This document shows, one piece after another, positions 1 to 6,014 of a DNA stretch of 6,215 bases. Origin of the DNA: an uncultured bacterium (lineage in GTDB: Bacteria > Desulfobacterota > Desulfobulbia > Desulfobulbales > Desulfobulbaceae); assembly GCA_903896915.1 (NCBI GenBank), contig CAITZN010000240.1, forward strand, positions 1 to 6,215. Reading direction: 5' to 3'. Position numbers and translations under genes: made by a program. The notes under the pieces are model-generated. The model made no database searches, was not told where the DNA came from, and saw nothing but the letters and a program-made list of their open reading frames with translations. Each line of letters starts with the position of its first letter. Position 1 is the first letter of the stretch.

Positions 1-156
1 TGGAGTTACCGTTTCAGTGCCCGGGCGAAAAATATCGGCTGGAGAATTGATTATTTTATTGTTGATGGAGCCAGCAGCGATCGAGTTCTCGATGCCGCCA
101 TTCACGAGGATGTGACCGGCTCCAATCATTGTCCGGTCAGTGTCCTCTTTCAATGA
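1..156 (+). CDS. xth: Exodeoxyribonuclease III (AP endonuclease family), 3' end only
   Basis: This is the C-terminal 51 residues of an ExoIII/APE1-type enzyme, which cuts DNA at abasic sites and trims 3' ends in base excision repair. The gene enters from the left edge and ends in TGA. What shows the family is WSYRF followed by AKNIGWRIDYF (residues 9-19 of the fragment), the conserved strand carrying the Asp that orients the catalytic His, and the C-terminal block GSNHCPV (residues 40-46) with the catalytic His at fragment residue 43. The usual form of this block is GSDHCP, so the Asp just before the His is replaced by Asn here. The reading frame is otherwise clean. The gene converges on lgt, leaving a gap of about 106 bases. 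The family call is firm. The exact subfamily (ExoIII or ExoA/APE1-like) cannot be settled from this piece, although the HCPV ending looks more ExoA/APE1-like than E. coli XthA. Confidence 0.93.
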   Translation, partial: WSYRFSARAKNIGWRIDYFIVDGASSDRVLDAAIHEDVTGSNHCPVSVLFQ

Positions 157-233
157 TACAAGGCTGAATGTGAACACATATCGTCCTGTTTTTAGATGAT
201 CACTGCCTTGTAAGGTAGAGAGACTTTAAAGGC

Positions 234-248
234 ATCATCCTGGATGAT
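234..248. repeat. Short inverted repeat between convergent xth and lgt
   Basis: ATCATC (234-239) and GATGAT (243-248) form a perfect 6-bp inverted repeat around a 3-base loop. It sits about 15 bases beyond the lgt stop and 78 bases beyond the xth stop. A terminator would be expected in this position, but the stem is AT-rich and there is no real T-run on either side (only TTT on the minus strand). At best it is a weak bidirectional terminator. The rest of 157-262 shows nothing I recognise. Confidence 0.25.
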
Positions 249-262
249 CGGTAGGTAGCTTT

Positions 263-1108
263 CTATCGTTTGTGACGCAAGCGGCGAGGTTTTGGAGAAG
301 CGGTTTTCATCTGTGTCGGTTTTCGCCAAAACCATAGCGCTATCCCTCCGCAGATCATCAGCAGGCAAAGCATTTGCCCCATCGAAAGTCCCAGAAATAT
401 CAAACCGATTTGCGGATCCGGTTCACGGGCAAATTCGACCAGGAATCTGAAAAAGCCGTAGAATGTGAGAAAGAGGGCGAGCATCGACCCGTGCTGCCAG
501 AAGGGAGAGTCAGGTCGTTTCCAGGGCTTTGCTTTGAGCGTCCACAGGAGAAGAAATAGGACAAATCCTTCAAGTATCGCTTCGTAGAGTTGAGAAGGGT
601 GCCGGGGGAGAGGGCCACCGTCTGGGAAAATCATGCCCCATGGGACATTGGTGATCCTGCCGTACAGTTCGCCGTTGATAAAGTTGCCCAGTCGGCCGAA
701 AAAGAGGCCAATCGGCACGGTGACTACAAACAGATCAGCGGCCTGCCAGAAATTCAGTTCGTTGCGGCGGCAGTAAAGAAAACCAGCCAGAAGTGCACCG
801 AGGCAGCCGCCGTGGAAAGACATGCCGCCTGACCAAGTTGCCGGTATCTCCAAAGGGTGGGCTAAATAATAAGCAGGATTGTAAAAGAACACATAGCCAA
901 GACGCCCGCCGAGAATGATCCCGATGATCAGGGTCAGGTTCAGGTTGTCGATTTGCTCCAGCATCCTGTTCCAGCCAAATTTCTTGGCCTGATAGACTAC
1001 TAACTGGTAGGCGGCGCTGAAGCCAATGACATACATGAGCCCATACCAGCGTATCTGCAGGGGGCCAAGGGCTACAAGAACCGGATTGATGGTCGGAAAT
1101 TCAAGCAT
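263..1108 (-). CDS. lgt: Prolipoprotein diacylglyceryl transferase Lgt
   Basis: Lgt moves the diacylglyceryl group from phosphatidylglycerol to the lipobox cysteine of prolipoproteins, the first step of bacterial lipoprotein maturation, in the inner membrane. The protein has 281 residues, close to the E. coli length of about 291, and shows the expected series of hydrophobic segments (seven in the family). Visible family residues are Tyr26 in RWYGLMY, His99 in SFHGG, and the signature RLGNFINGELYGR with Arg139, Asn142 and Glu147. The motif AREPDPQIG lies further on and contains the conserved second essential Arg region. The C-terminus ends in a basic cytoplasmic tail (PRRLRHKR). The ATG start gives the usual N-terminus, and the alternative would cut off the first conserved segment. 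The gene starts 11 bases after the mnmG stop with no clear Shine-Dalgarno, so translation probably depends on coupling to mnmG. All key residues are present and there is no sign of transfer or damage. Confidence 0.97.
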   Translation of the reverse strand: MLEFPTINPVLVALGPLQIRWYGLMYVIGFSAAYQLVVYQAKKFGWNRMLEQIDNLNLTLIIGIILGGRLGYVFFYNPAYYLAHPLEIPATWSGGMSFHGGCLGALLAGFLYCRRNELNFWQAADLFVVTVPIGLFFGRLGNFINGELYGRITNVPWGMIFPDGGPLPRHPSQLYEAILEGFVLFLLLWTLKAKPWKRPDSPFWQHGSMLALFLTFYGFFRFLVEFAREPDPQIGLIFLGLSMGQMLCLLMICGGIALWFWRKPTQMKTASPKPRRLRHKR

Positions 1109-1119
1109 GGTGCGCTGGA

Positions 1120-3003
1120 TTAGAGGATCCCAAGCCGTTTCAGGTGTACCTGCAGCACAGAGAGCGCCGCCGGGGTTACCCCTGAAATTCGCGAGGCCTG
1201 TCCGAGGGACCGAGGCTGGACTTTGGTCATTTTCTCGACAACTTCGTTGGATAATCCCGGTAATCCTTTGTAACTCATTTCTGGCGGGAGTTCGATTCGT
1301 TCCAGCTTTTTGAATCGCTCGATCTGCTCTTCCTGCCGCTTAATGTAGCCGGCGTATTTAATCTGCAGTTCAATTTCGTCCTGAACGGCCACGATTTCTA
1401 AAGGAAACGGCAGGTCGTTGCCGCTTTTTTGTGCTATATCAACAAGATGATGCAGTCTGATTTCGGGGCGCTTGAGCAGCTCAGCCAATGTCATGGCCTG
1501 GCTGAGAGGGGTTGAGCCGAGTTCCGTCAGAAAGGTGTTGATTGAGGGGAGCGGTTTGATTCGTATTTCTTGCAAATGGCGGATCGTTTCTGTAATGCAG
1601 CGTTCTTTCTCTTGAAAGCTGTTCCATGTTTGCTCATCGACCAGCCCAATGCGATAACCGATTTCCCTGAGCCGTCTGTCCGCATTGTCTTCACGAAGCA
1701 GCAGGCGGTATTCTGCTCTTGAGGTGAAGAGTCGATATGGCTCCTTTGTGCCTAAGGTGACAAGATCATCAATGAGCACGCCGAGATACGCCTGTGAGCG
1801 GTCCAAAATGATCGGTTCTGCGCCGCGCACATACTGGACGCTGTTGATCGCCGCCATCAGTCCCTGGCCGGCTGCTTCTTCGTAACCGGAGGTGCCGTTG
1901 ATCTGCCCCGCGAGAAAAAGGCCGCCGAATTTTTTGGTTTCGAGCGAAGGTTTAAGCTCAAGAGGATCGACATAATCGTATTCGATAGCATATCCGGGTC
2001 GAATAATGCGCGCCTTCTCAAGGCCGGGGATGGAGTGGACCATGTCGATCTGGGTGGCAAGCGGCAGGCTGGTTGGGATGCCGTTGGGGTAGACCTCGAT
2101 AGTGTCCAGACCTTCAGGTTCCAGAAAAACCTGGTGCCGAATTTTCTCGGGGAAACGCATCACCTTATCTTCAATCGACGGACAGTATCTAGCCCCTATG
2201 CCTTGGATGATGCCGGCGTACATCGGCGATTGATGGATAGAATTCCGGATGATTTCGTGGGTTCGTTCGTTGGTGTAAGTGATGTAGCAGGGTCTCTGGG
2301 GCAGCGGCGGTTCGCCCTTGGAGGAGAAGGAAAAGAGCGCGGCCGGTTCATCGGTGTATTGGGCTTCCAACTGGGAGTAGTCAATGGTGTTGCCGTCCAG
2401 GCGGGGAGTTGTGCCTGTTTTCATGCGACCCATGGTCAATCCTGAGGCGGCAAACCACTGGGCAAGCTTGGTCGAGGGCGAATCTCCCATACGACCTGCC
2501 GGGAACTGTTTCAGGCCGATGTGGATAAGGCCGTTGAGGAAGGTCCCTGTTGCCACTACTATAGCCTTGACCCGGATGTGTTCATCCAGCGAGGTGCGTA
2601 ATCCGACGACTTTGCCGTTTTCAACTAGAATCTCATCGACTACAGCCTGGCGGATTGCCAGGTTTTGCTGGTTTTCCAGGGTGTGTTTCATGCGAAGCCG
2701 ATACCGCAAACGATCCGCCTGAGCCCGGGATGACCGAACTGCAGGGCCCTTGCTGGTATTGAGCCTGCGGAACTGGATACCGGTGGCATCAATATTTTTT
2801 GCCATTTCACCGCCAAGTGCATCGATTTCTTTGACGAGATGGCCCTTGGCCAAGCCGCCAATGGCGGGGTTGCAGGACATCGCACCAATCGTGTCTGCAT
2901 TGATGATGCAAACCAGCGTGCGGCACCCCATGCGGGCGGCTGCCAGAGCTGCTTCGCAACCGGCATGTCCAGCACCTATTACGGCAATATCAAAATCAAT
3001 CAT
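1120..3003 (-). CDS. mnmG: tRNA uridine-5-carboxymethylaminomethyl modification enzyme MnmG (GidA)
   Basis: MnmG is the FAD-binding half of the MnmE-MnmG complex, which adds the (carboxymethyl)aminomethyl group to C5 of the wobble uridine in certain tRNAs. From the chosen ATG the protein has 627 residues, the normal family length. Seen in order: the FAD dinucleotide motif GAGHAG (10-15), MSCNPAIGG with Cys44, the [13 protein letters not shown] block, RYCPSIEDK with Cys274, [17 protein letters not shown], and a C-terminal helical domain ending in the [10 protein letters not shown] and RISGVTPAA region used for MnmE contact. The two cysteines match Cys47 and Cys277 of E. coli. An in-frame GTG at 3024 would add seven residues (MRRSYAT). 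I prefer the ATG because family members normally begin two to eight residues before the VIGAGHAG strand. Neither start has a convincing Shine-Dalgarno. lgt follows at 11 bases. mnmE is not in the window but could lie beyond jag, as in many genomes. Confidence 0.96.
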   Translation of the reverse strand: MIDFDIAVIGAGHAGCEAALAAARMGCRTLVCIINADTIGAMSCNPAIGGLAKGHLVKEIDALGGEMAKNIDATGIQFRRLNTSKGPAVRSSRAQADRLRYRLRMKHTLENQQNLAIRQAVVDEILVENGKVVGLRTSLDEHIRVKAIVVATGTFLNGLIHIGLKQFPAGRMGDSPSTKLAQWFAASGLTMGRMKTGTTPRLDGNTIDYSQLEAQYTDEPAALFSFSSKGEPPLPQRPCYITYTNERTHEIIRNSIHQSPMYAGIIQGIGARYCPSIEDKVMRFPEKIRHQVFLEPEGLDTIEVYPNGIPTSLPLATQIDMVHSIPGLEKARIIRPGYAIEYDYVDPLELKPSLETKKFGGLFLAGQINGTSGYEEAAGQGLMAAINSVQYVRGAEPIILDRSQAYLGVLIDDLVTLGTKEPYRLFTSRAEYRLLLREDNADRRLREIGYRIGLVDEQTWNSFQEKERCITETIRHLQEIRIKPLPSINTFLTELGSTPLSQAMTLAELLKRPEIRLHHLVDIAQKSGNDLPFPLEIVAVQDEIELQIKYAGYIKRQEEQIERFKKLERIELPPEMSYKGLPGLSNEVVEKMTKVQPRSLGQASRISGVTPAALSVLQVHLKRLGIL

Positions 3004-3102
3004 GGTTGCATACGAGCGGCGCACAAGCGCACGGGTAGAAAGTCAGCGGAAGGGTAGTTCTTCTGCATGGAATTAATTGACAGCATCTGTCTCAAGATAA
3101 GT

Positions 3103-3131
3103 AATATAGAGGTATTGGCCTATATTTGCAA
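3103..3131 (-). promoter_or_regulatory. Candidate sigma-70 type promoter for mnmG-lgt
   Basis: On the minus strand the -35 box TTGCAA (3131-3126, 4 of 6 matches) and the -10 box TATATT (3108-3103, 5 of 6) are exactly 17 bases apart. Initiation would fall near 3096, giving a leader of about 93 bases before the mnmG ATG. It is the best-spaced minus-strand pair I found upstream of mnmG. This is inferred from consensus only. Confidence 0.45.
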
Positions 3132-3181
3132 CCATCAAGGGGTAGCGGGTCGCTTGTACGTGCTTTGCCTTGGAAAATAGA

Positions 3182-3211
3182 TTGATAGCGTTGTCTTAAT
3201 CTATATATAAC
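3182..3211 (+). promoter_or_regulatory. Candidate upstream promoter (P1) toward rpmH
   Basis: TTGATA (3182-3187, 5 of 6) is followed after 18 bases by TATAAC (3206-3211, 5 of 6), set in an AT-rich stretch with an overlapping TATATA. Initiation near 3218 would give a leader of about 280 bases to rpmH and would run into the P2 promoter. Initiation there would cut into the GGAGAAGG Shine-Dalgarno of the small frame at 3226, so that frame would need a start a few bases earlier or later to be translated normally. Confidence 0.4.
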
Positions 3212-3225
3212 GGAGAAGGCGCGAG

Positions 3226-3285
3226 GTGCTCGTTGATGAAATCAAGGGGGTAGTGGCAAGCTTTTCCTTTCCTGGGGTGAAATAA
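3226..3285 (+). CDS. Possible 19-residue leader peptide (unproven)
   Basis: A GTG at 3226 opens a frame of 19 codons plus TAA that reads VLVDEIKGVVASFSFPGVK (first residue Met if used as a start). GGAGAAGG at 3212-3219 lies 6 bases upstream, which is good Shine-Dalgarno spacing. The frame ends one base before the -35 box of the next promoter candidate. I recognise no family, and the peptide shows no run of a single amino acid that would suggest classical attenuation. It may be chance, since a 20-codon frame is common in random sequence. The combination of promoter, ribosome site and short frame is the only reason to list it. Confidence 0.15.
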   Translation: MLVDEIKGVVASFSFPGVK

Positions 3286-3286
3286 T

Positions 3287-3316
3287 TTGACAGAATTGGC
3301 ACTTTATGATTAAAAT
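3287..3316 (+). promoter_or_regulatory. Candidate main promoter (P2) for the rpmH-rnpA-yidD-yidC-jag cluster
   Basis: A perfect TTGACA (3287-3292) is followed after 18 bases by TAAAAT (3311-3316, 5 of 6). Initiation would be near 3323. This is the strongest plus-strand promoter match in the window and is consistent with high expression of a ribosomal protein gene. The resulting rpmH leader would be about 178 bases long, with two hairpins. The 18-base spacer is within the normal range. Inferred from consensus only. Confidence 0.55.
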
Positions 3317-3382
3317 AGATCTTTTTGAAAATTGAATTGGTGGCTTGAGGCTGCCGCTATTGTCCCGGAATTTCCCTGTCTG

Positions 3383-3408
3383 GCTGCGATACCCTGTCAA
3401 CTCGCAGC
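3383..3408 (+). promoter_or_regulatory. Hairpin in the rpmH 5' leader (stem 7 bp)
   Basis: GCTGCGA (3383-3389) and TCGCAGC (3402-3408) are perfect reverse complements around a 12-base loop, in the transcribed leader about 60 bases downstream of the P2 start. The stem is GC-rich and no T-run follows it, so it is not an intrinsic terminator. It could be a structural or regulatory element of the leader. I know of no established L34 autoregulatory leader with this shape. Confidence 0.4.
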
Positions 3409-3437
3409 ATCAAGAACATATGGAAAATTATCAAGCA

Positions 3438-3453
3438 GTGGAGTGAACTCCAT
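3438..3453 (+). promoter_or_regulatory. Second hairpin in the rpmH leader, TGAA loop
   Basis: TGGAG (3439-3443) pairs with CTCCA (3448-3452) around a TGAA tetraloop, with an extra G-T pair at 3438 and 3453. It ends about 35 bases before the rpmH Shine-Dalgarno and is followed by an AT-rich unstructured stretch that leaves the ribosome site open. Its role is unknown. Confidence 0.35.
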
Positions 3454-3500
3454 CTGAGCACCTCTATTAAACAAATTATATTCAATCAAGGAATCGTATT

Positions 3501-3638
3501 ATGAGCAAAAGAACTTTTCAGCCTAGTAATACCAAGCGCTCCCGCACCCATGGGTTTCGTGTCCGTATGAAGACCCGAGCTGGCCAGGCTGTTATCAAGA
3601 GAAGAAGAGCGAAAGGGCGTAAACAGTTGGCCTGTTGA
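3501..3638 (+). CDS. rpmH: Large ribosomal subunit protein bL34
   Basis: This 45-residue protein is the small, highly basic L34 of the 50S subunit. It begins [20 protein letters not shown] and continues with [20 protein letters not shown], the standard family pattern across its whole length (usually 44-47 residues). The ATG is preceded by AAGGA (3488-3492) with an 8-base spacer, a good ribosome site. The C-terminus is QLAC; many family members end in LSA or LTV, so the terminal Cys is a minor variation. It is the first gene of the plus-strand cluster. Its stop codon overlaps the TTG start of rnpA, an arrangement that suits coupled translation of the two. Expression is probably driven by the promoter candidates at 3287 and possibly 3182. 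Confidence 0.97.
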   Translation: MSKRTFQPSNTKRSRTHGFRVRMKTRAGQAVIKRRRAKGRKQLAC

Positions 3639-3970
3639 AAAGTTTTGCTCTCCCTAAAATTCACCTGCTCAGGACAACAAAAGAGTTTCAGAGCGTTTAT
3701 CGGCTTGGACAGCGGTGCCGAGGTGAAGGGTTTGCCATGATTTTTATGTCGAACGAAGAGAGTTTTAATCGGCTGGGAATTAGTGTGCATAGAAAAATTG
3801 GTGATGCAGCACGGCGCAACAGGATCAAACGGCTGATACGGGAGGTCTTCCGTCTGAATCGCGACCTGTTTCCACAGTCTTGCGATGTTGTTTTTACTAT
3901 CCGGCCTGAATTCGCCATAAACAGCCTGCCCGATATGCAAGCCAGTGTGGTACAGGTAATCGGCGGTTGA
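3635..3970 (+). CDS. rnpA: Ribonuclease P protein component
   Basis: RnpA is the protein subunit of RNase P. It binds the catalytic RNA and helps recognise the 5' leader of precursor tRNAs. The 111-residue product has the family layout: an N-terminal [17 protein letters not shown] segment (11-27), [12 protein letters not shown] (47-58), and the basic RNR signature [15 protein letters not shown] (59-73), then the [10 protein letters not shown] strand. The start is TTG at 3635, which overlaps the rpmH stop by four bases (TTGA). It gives the conserved N-terminus, while the first internal Met (residue 35) would remove the first conserved segment. No Shine-Dalgarno is visible at the right distance, so translation probably relies on ribosomes finishing rpmH. 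The gene ends 22 bases before yidD. Nothing is truncated. Confidence 0.96.
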   Translation: MKSFALPKIHLLRTTKEFQSVYRLGQRCRGEGFAMIFMSNEESFNRLGISVHRKIGDAARRNRIKRLIREVFRLNRDLFPQSCDVVFTIRPEFAINSLPDMQASVVQVIGG

Positions 3971-3978
3971 GAAGAGGC

Positions 3979-3984
3979 GGGAGG
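3979..3984 (+). promoter_or_regulatory. Strong Shine-Dalgarno for yidD, decides its TTG start
   Basis: GGGAGG lies 8 bases before TTG at 3993. The yidD frame has no internal ATG upstream of its conserved core or within it, so this site and the TTG together set the start. Confidence 0.7.
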
Positions 3985-3992
3985 CAGTATTC

Positions 3993-4268
3993 TTGAGCAA
4001 TCACCATGCTGAATCCTTCACCGGCAGAGTTCGTGGATGTGCCTCATGGCTGAAGGTACCTAGGATATCCTTGATCACGATATTCAAGGGCTATCAGTAT
4101 TTTATTTCCCCACTTTTTCCACCTGCCTGCCGTTTTGTTCCCTCATGCTCCCAATACGCAATTGAAGCTGTTGAAAAATACGGTGCAGTTCGCGGAATTA
4201 TACTAGCCGTATGGCGGATATTGCGCTGTCATCCCTTTGCCCGGGGAGGATATGACCCGGTAAAATAA
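3993..4268 (+). CDS. yidD: Membrane protein insertion efficiency factor YidD
   Basis: YidD is a small membrane-associated protein thought to help YidC and Sec insert proteins into the inner membrane. It is almost always encoded between rnpA and yidC, as here. The 91-residue product has the family core from about residue 25 to the end: [38 protein letters not shown], and [14 protein letters not shown]. The three conserved cysteines are Cys46, Cys52 and Cys79. The N-terminal 20 or so residues are less typical and somewhat longer than in short family members, which usually begin close to the LI..YQ segment. The TTG start is chosen because of the GGGAGG site before it. The next gene, yidC, begins 74 bases later, a looser spacing than elsewhere in the cluster. 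Confidence 0.94.
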   Translation: MSNHHAESFTGRVRGCASWLKVPRISLITIFKGYQYFISPLFPPACRFVPSCSQYAIEAVEKYGAVRGIILAVWRILRCHPFARGGYDPVK

Positions 4269-4305
4269 CACAACTTGTGCAAGTAACCGATTTTATCCTG
4301 TTAAC

Positions 4306-4325
4306 ACCACTGCCTTAGCAGGGGT
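4306..4325 (+). promoter_or_regulatory. Imperfect hairpin in the yidD-yidC gap
   Basis: ACC-A-CTGC (4306-4313) can pair with GCAG-G-GGT (4318-4325) around a CTTA loop, giving 7 pairs with one A-G mismatch. It ends 4 bases before the yidC ribosome site AAAGG (4330-4334) and has no following T-run. It may be a processing or translation-control element, or chance. The same gap also contains ACTTG-TG-CAAGT (4273-4284), a short inverted repeat just after the yidD stop. Confidence 0.25.
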
Positions 4326-4342
4326 TTCTAAAGGTATTTATC

Positions 4343-5989
4343 ATGGATCTATACAGGGCCTTTTTGGCCATTGTTCTTTCGTTTCTCATTCTGGTCGGCT
4401 ATCAATATTTCTTTGCAAAACCTGTTCAGCAACAACCTGCTGGAGCACCGCAGGCCCAACAGGTAAGCGAGGCCCCTGGCAACAAGACGGCTCCTTTGCC
4501 TGTAGCCGCTGCTTCTGCTACCAAGCCTCAGTCTTTGGTTGCTGTTGACCCGAAAGCCAAGGACATCACCATTGATACACCTCTATATACGGCGGTAATC
4601 AAGGAGCAGGGAGGCGGCTTTAAAAGTTTTGTTTTGAAGCAGTATCGCACCAAAATGGAAAAGGACTCGGGACCCATGCAGCTTGTTCCCGGTAAGGAAC
4701 CAGCAAATTTGCCGGTACTTTTCTCTCTCGACAATGGTGGGGCTGCCACCTTGCCCACGTTCAAAGCGGACAAGGCAGGAATCTCTCTGACGGCTCAACA
4801 GGATACCGCAACTCTCGTCATGACGGCATCTCTTGCTGACGGCATCAAGATAGTCCGGACCTTAACCTTTCATAATGATAATTATCTGATTGGAGTCGAG
4901 TATAAAGTCGAAAATCTGACAGATAAACCGCTGCCGATTTCACCCGCATTATCGCTTTTCAATGAACCTTTTGGACAAGCCAGTGAGAGTAGCTCGTATT
5001 TGTTTGCCGGATCGGCTGCTTATATAAACGGCGCCTTAGTGGAAACCAAAGGTAAGAAATTATCCGAAGCGCCGGTAATTCTGCAAGGTAAGGTGAGTTG
5101 GATCGGATTTGTTGATAACTATTTCATGACCTCTGTGATTCCGGTAAACGGCAACGCGAGGACTGTAACGTTGCAAGGATCAGAAAAGTACGTGCAGACC
5201 GTCATCTCGGAGGGGTTACAGACTCTGCCTGCTCAGGGTTCACAGGTATTCGACTATAAACTTTATTTTGGTCCTAAAAAGTTACAGATTCTGCAGGCTA
5301 CAGGGCATGAACTGGCGAAGGCTGTAGATTTCGGCTGGTTCGATGTGTTGGCCAAGCCCATGCTCTGGTTGCTTAACTTTTTCCATCAGTATAGCGGGAA
5401 TTACGGTCTTGCTATCATCCTGGTGACGGTATTGATTAAGTTGGTTTTTTGGCCCATTACCCAAAAGGGCATGAAATCGATGAAGAATATGCAGAAATTG
5501 CAGCCCAAGGTCGCTAAAATACGAGAGAAGTACAAAGACGACCCGGCGACGATGAATCAGGAAATGATGGCCCTCTATAAGACCTACAAGGTCAACCCCG
5601 TGGGGGGTTGTTTGCCGATGGTGATTCAAATTCCATTCTTTTTCGCTTTGTATCAGGTGTTGTTGGCGGCTATCGAACTCAGGCATGCACCTTTTATGCT
5701 GTGGATTAACGACCTGTCTGCTCCTGATCGGCTTTGGATAGGTGTGGATCTTCCCTATCTGCATGGCATCCCGATATTGACCCTGCTGATGGGAGCTTCA
5801 ATGTATTTGCAGCAGAAAATGACACCTACCACCGCCGATCCAACCCAAGCGCGTGTCATGCAATTCCTCCCCGTTATTTTCACATTCATGTTCATTAATT
5901 TTGCATCAGGCCTGGTGCTTTACTGGTTTATTAACAACCTGCTCTCCATTCTTCAGCAGCAACTTATAAATCGGCAGAGTAAGGCCTGA
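4343..5989 (+). CDS. yidC: Membrane protein insertase YidC
   Basis: YidC inserts and folds inner-membrane proteins, alone or with SecYEG. The 548-residue product equals the E. coli length and has the Gram-negative layout. TM1 is at about 5-23, followed by a Gln/Pro/Ala-rich linker to about 70, and then the periplasmic beta domain to about 335. An amphipathic helix (PMLWLLNFF) precedes TM2 at about 355-373, and a cytoplasmic charged helical hairpin (about 375-415) carries LQPKVAKIREKYKDDP. The conserved VNPVGGCLP (417-425) leads into TM3, and two further membrane segments end in SGLVLYWFINNLLSILQQQ. The residue matching the groove arginine R366 of E. coli is Lys366 here, in VLIKLVFWP; this keeps the positive charge. 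The ATG is preceded by AAAGG (4330-4334) with an 8-base spacer. jag follows after 25 bases. Confidence 0.98.
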   Translation: MDLYRAFLAIVLSFLILVGYQYFFAKPVQQQPAGAPQAQQVSEAPGNKTAPLPVAAASATKPQSLVAVDPKAKDITIDTPLYTAVIKEQGGGFKSFVLKQYRTKMEKDSGPMQLVPGKEPANLPVLFSLDNGGAATLPTFKADKAGISLTAQQDTATLVMTASLADGIKIVRTLTFHNDNYLIGVEYKVENLTDKPLPISPALSLFNEPFGQASESSSYLFAGSAAYINGALVETKGKKLSEAPVILQGKVSWIGFVDNYFMTSVIPVNGNARTVTLQGSEKYVQTVISEGLQTLPAQGSQVFDYKLYFGPKKLQILQATGHELAKAVDFGWFDVLAKPMLWLLNFFHQYSGNYGLAIILVTVLIKLVFWPITQKGMKSMKNMQKLQPKVAKIREKYKDDPATMNQEMMALYKTYKVNPVGGCLPMVIQIPFFFALYQVLLAAIELRHAPFMLWINDLSAPDRLWIGVDLPYLHGIPILTLLMGASMYLQQKMTPTTADPTQARVMQFLPVIFTFMFINFASGLVLYWFINNLLSILQQQLINRQSKA

Positions 5990-6010
5990 ACCTCTGACGC
6001 AGAGAAGGTT
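5989..6010 (+). promoter_or_regulatory. Hairpin overlapping the jag ribosome site
   Basis: CTCTG (5992-5996) pairs perfectly with CAGAG (6000-6004) around an ACG loop, and AAC (5989-5991) can extend the stem with GTT (6008-6010) across a 3-base bulge. The likely jag Shine-Dalgarno AGAAGG (6003-6008) lies on the 3' arm. It begins at the last base of the yidC stop, so ribosomes finishing yidC would open it. There is no T-run, so it is not a terminator. The regulatory meaning is inferred. Confidence 0.3.
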
Positions 6011-6014
6011 TGTC

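Larger units (their letters stand above)
3004..3500. other. Divergent intergenic region between mnmG and rpmH
   Basis: About 500 bases separate the mnmG and rpmH starts. The region holds a minus-strand promoter candidate near 3103-3131, two plus-strand promoter candidates (3182-3211 and 3287-3316), a 20-codon frame with a Shine-Dalgarno (3226-3285) and two hairpins in the rpmH leader (3383-3408 and 3438-3453). Scanning both strands for TTATCCACA-like DnaA boxes found none, so there is no support for a replication origin, although mnmG and rpmH often lie near oriC in other bacteria. No tRNA or other RNA gene was recognised. Confidence 0.7.

Noticed and set aside
2035..2445. Plus-strand frame of 136 codons opposite mnmG
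   Set aside because: It lies antisense to conserved MnmG motifs including the YCPSIEDK block. Its sequence is explained by the mnmG codons.
3077..3105. A perfect TTGACA on the plus strand near the mnmG promoter
   Set aside because: At 17 bases the -10 would be AGTAAT, which lacks the two most important bases, and at other spacings nothing better appears. I keep only the two downstream plus-strand candidates.
3326..3457. A 43-codon plus-strand frame from a TTG in the rpmH leader
   Set aside because: It has no ATG or GTG start and no Shine-Dalgarno, resembles no known family, and lies across both leader hairpins. It is best read as non-coding.
3025..3500. Possible replication origin between mnmG and rpmH
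   Set aside because: The gene neighbourhood suggested it, but no TTATCCACA-like 9-mers or AT-rich 13-mer arrays were found on either strand.
3518..4000. Long minus-strand frame of 160 codons opposite rpmH and rnpA
   Set aside because: It is fully antisense to two clearly conserved genes and its product has no recognisable features, so it is a shadow of their codon pattern.
5282..5764. Minus-strand frame of 160 codons inside yidC
   Set aside because: It is antisense to the most conserved part of YidC, with no family pattern and no plausible ribosome site noticed.
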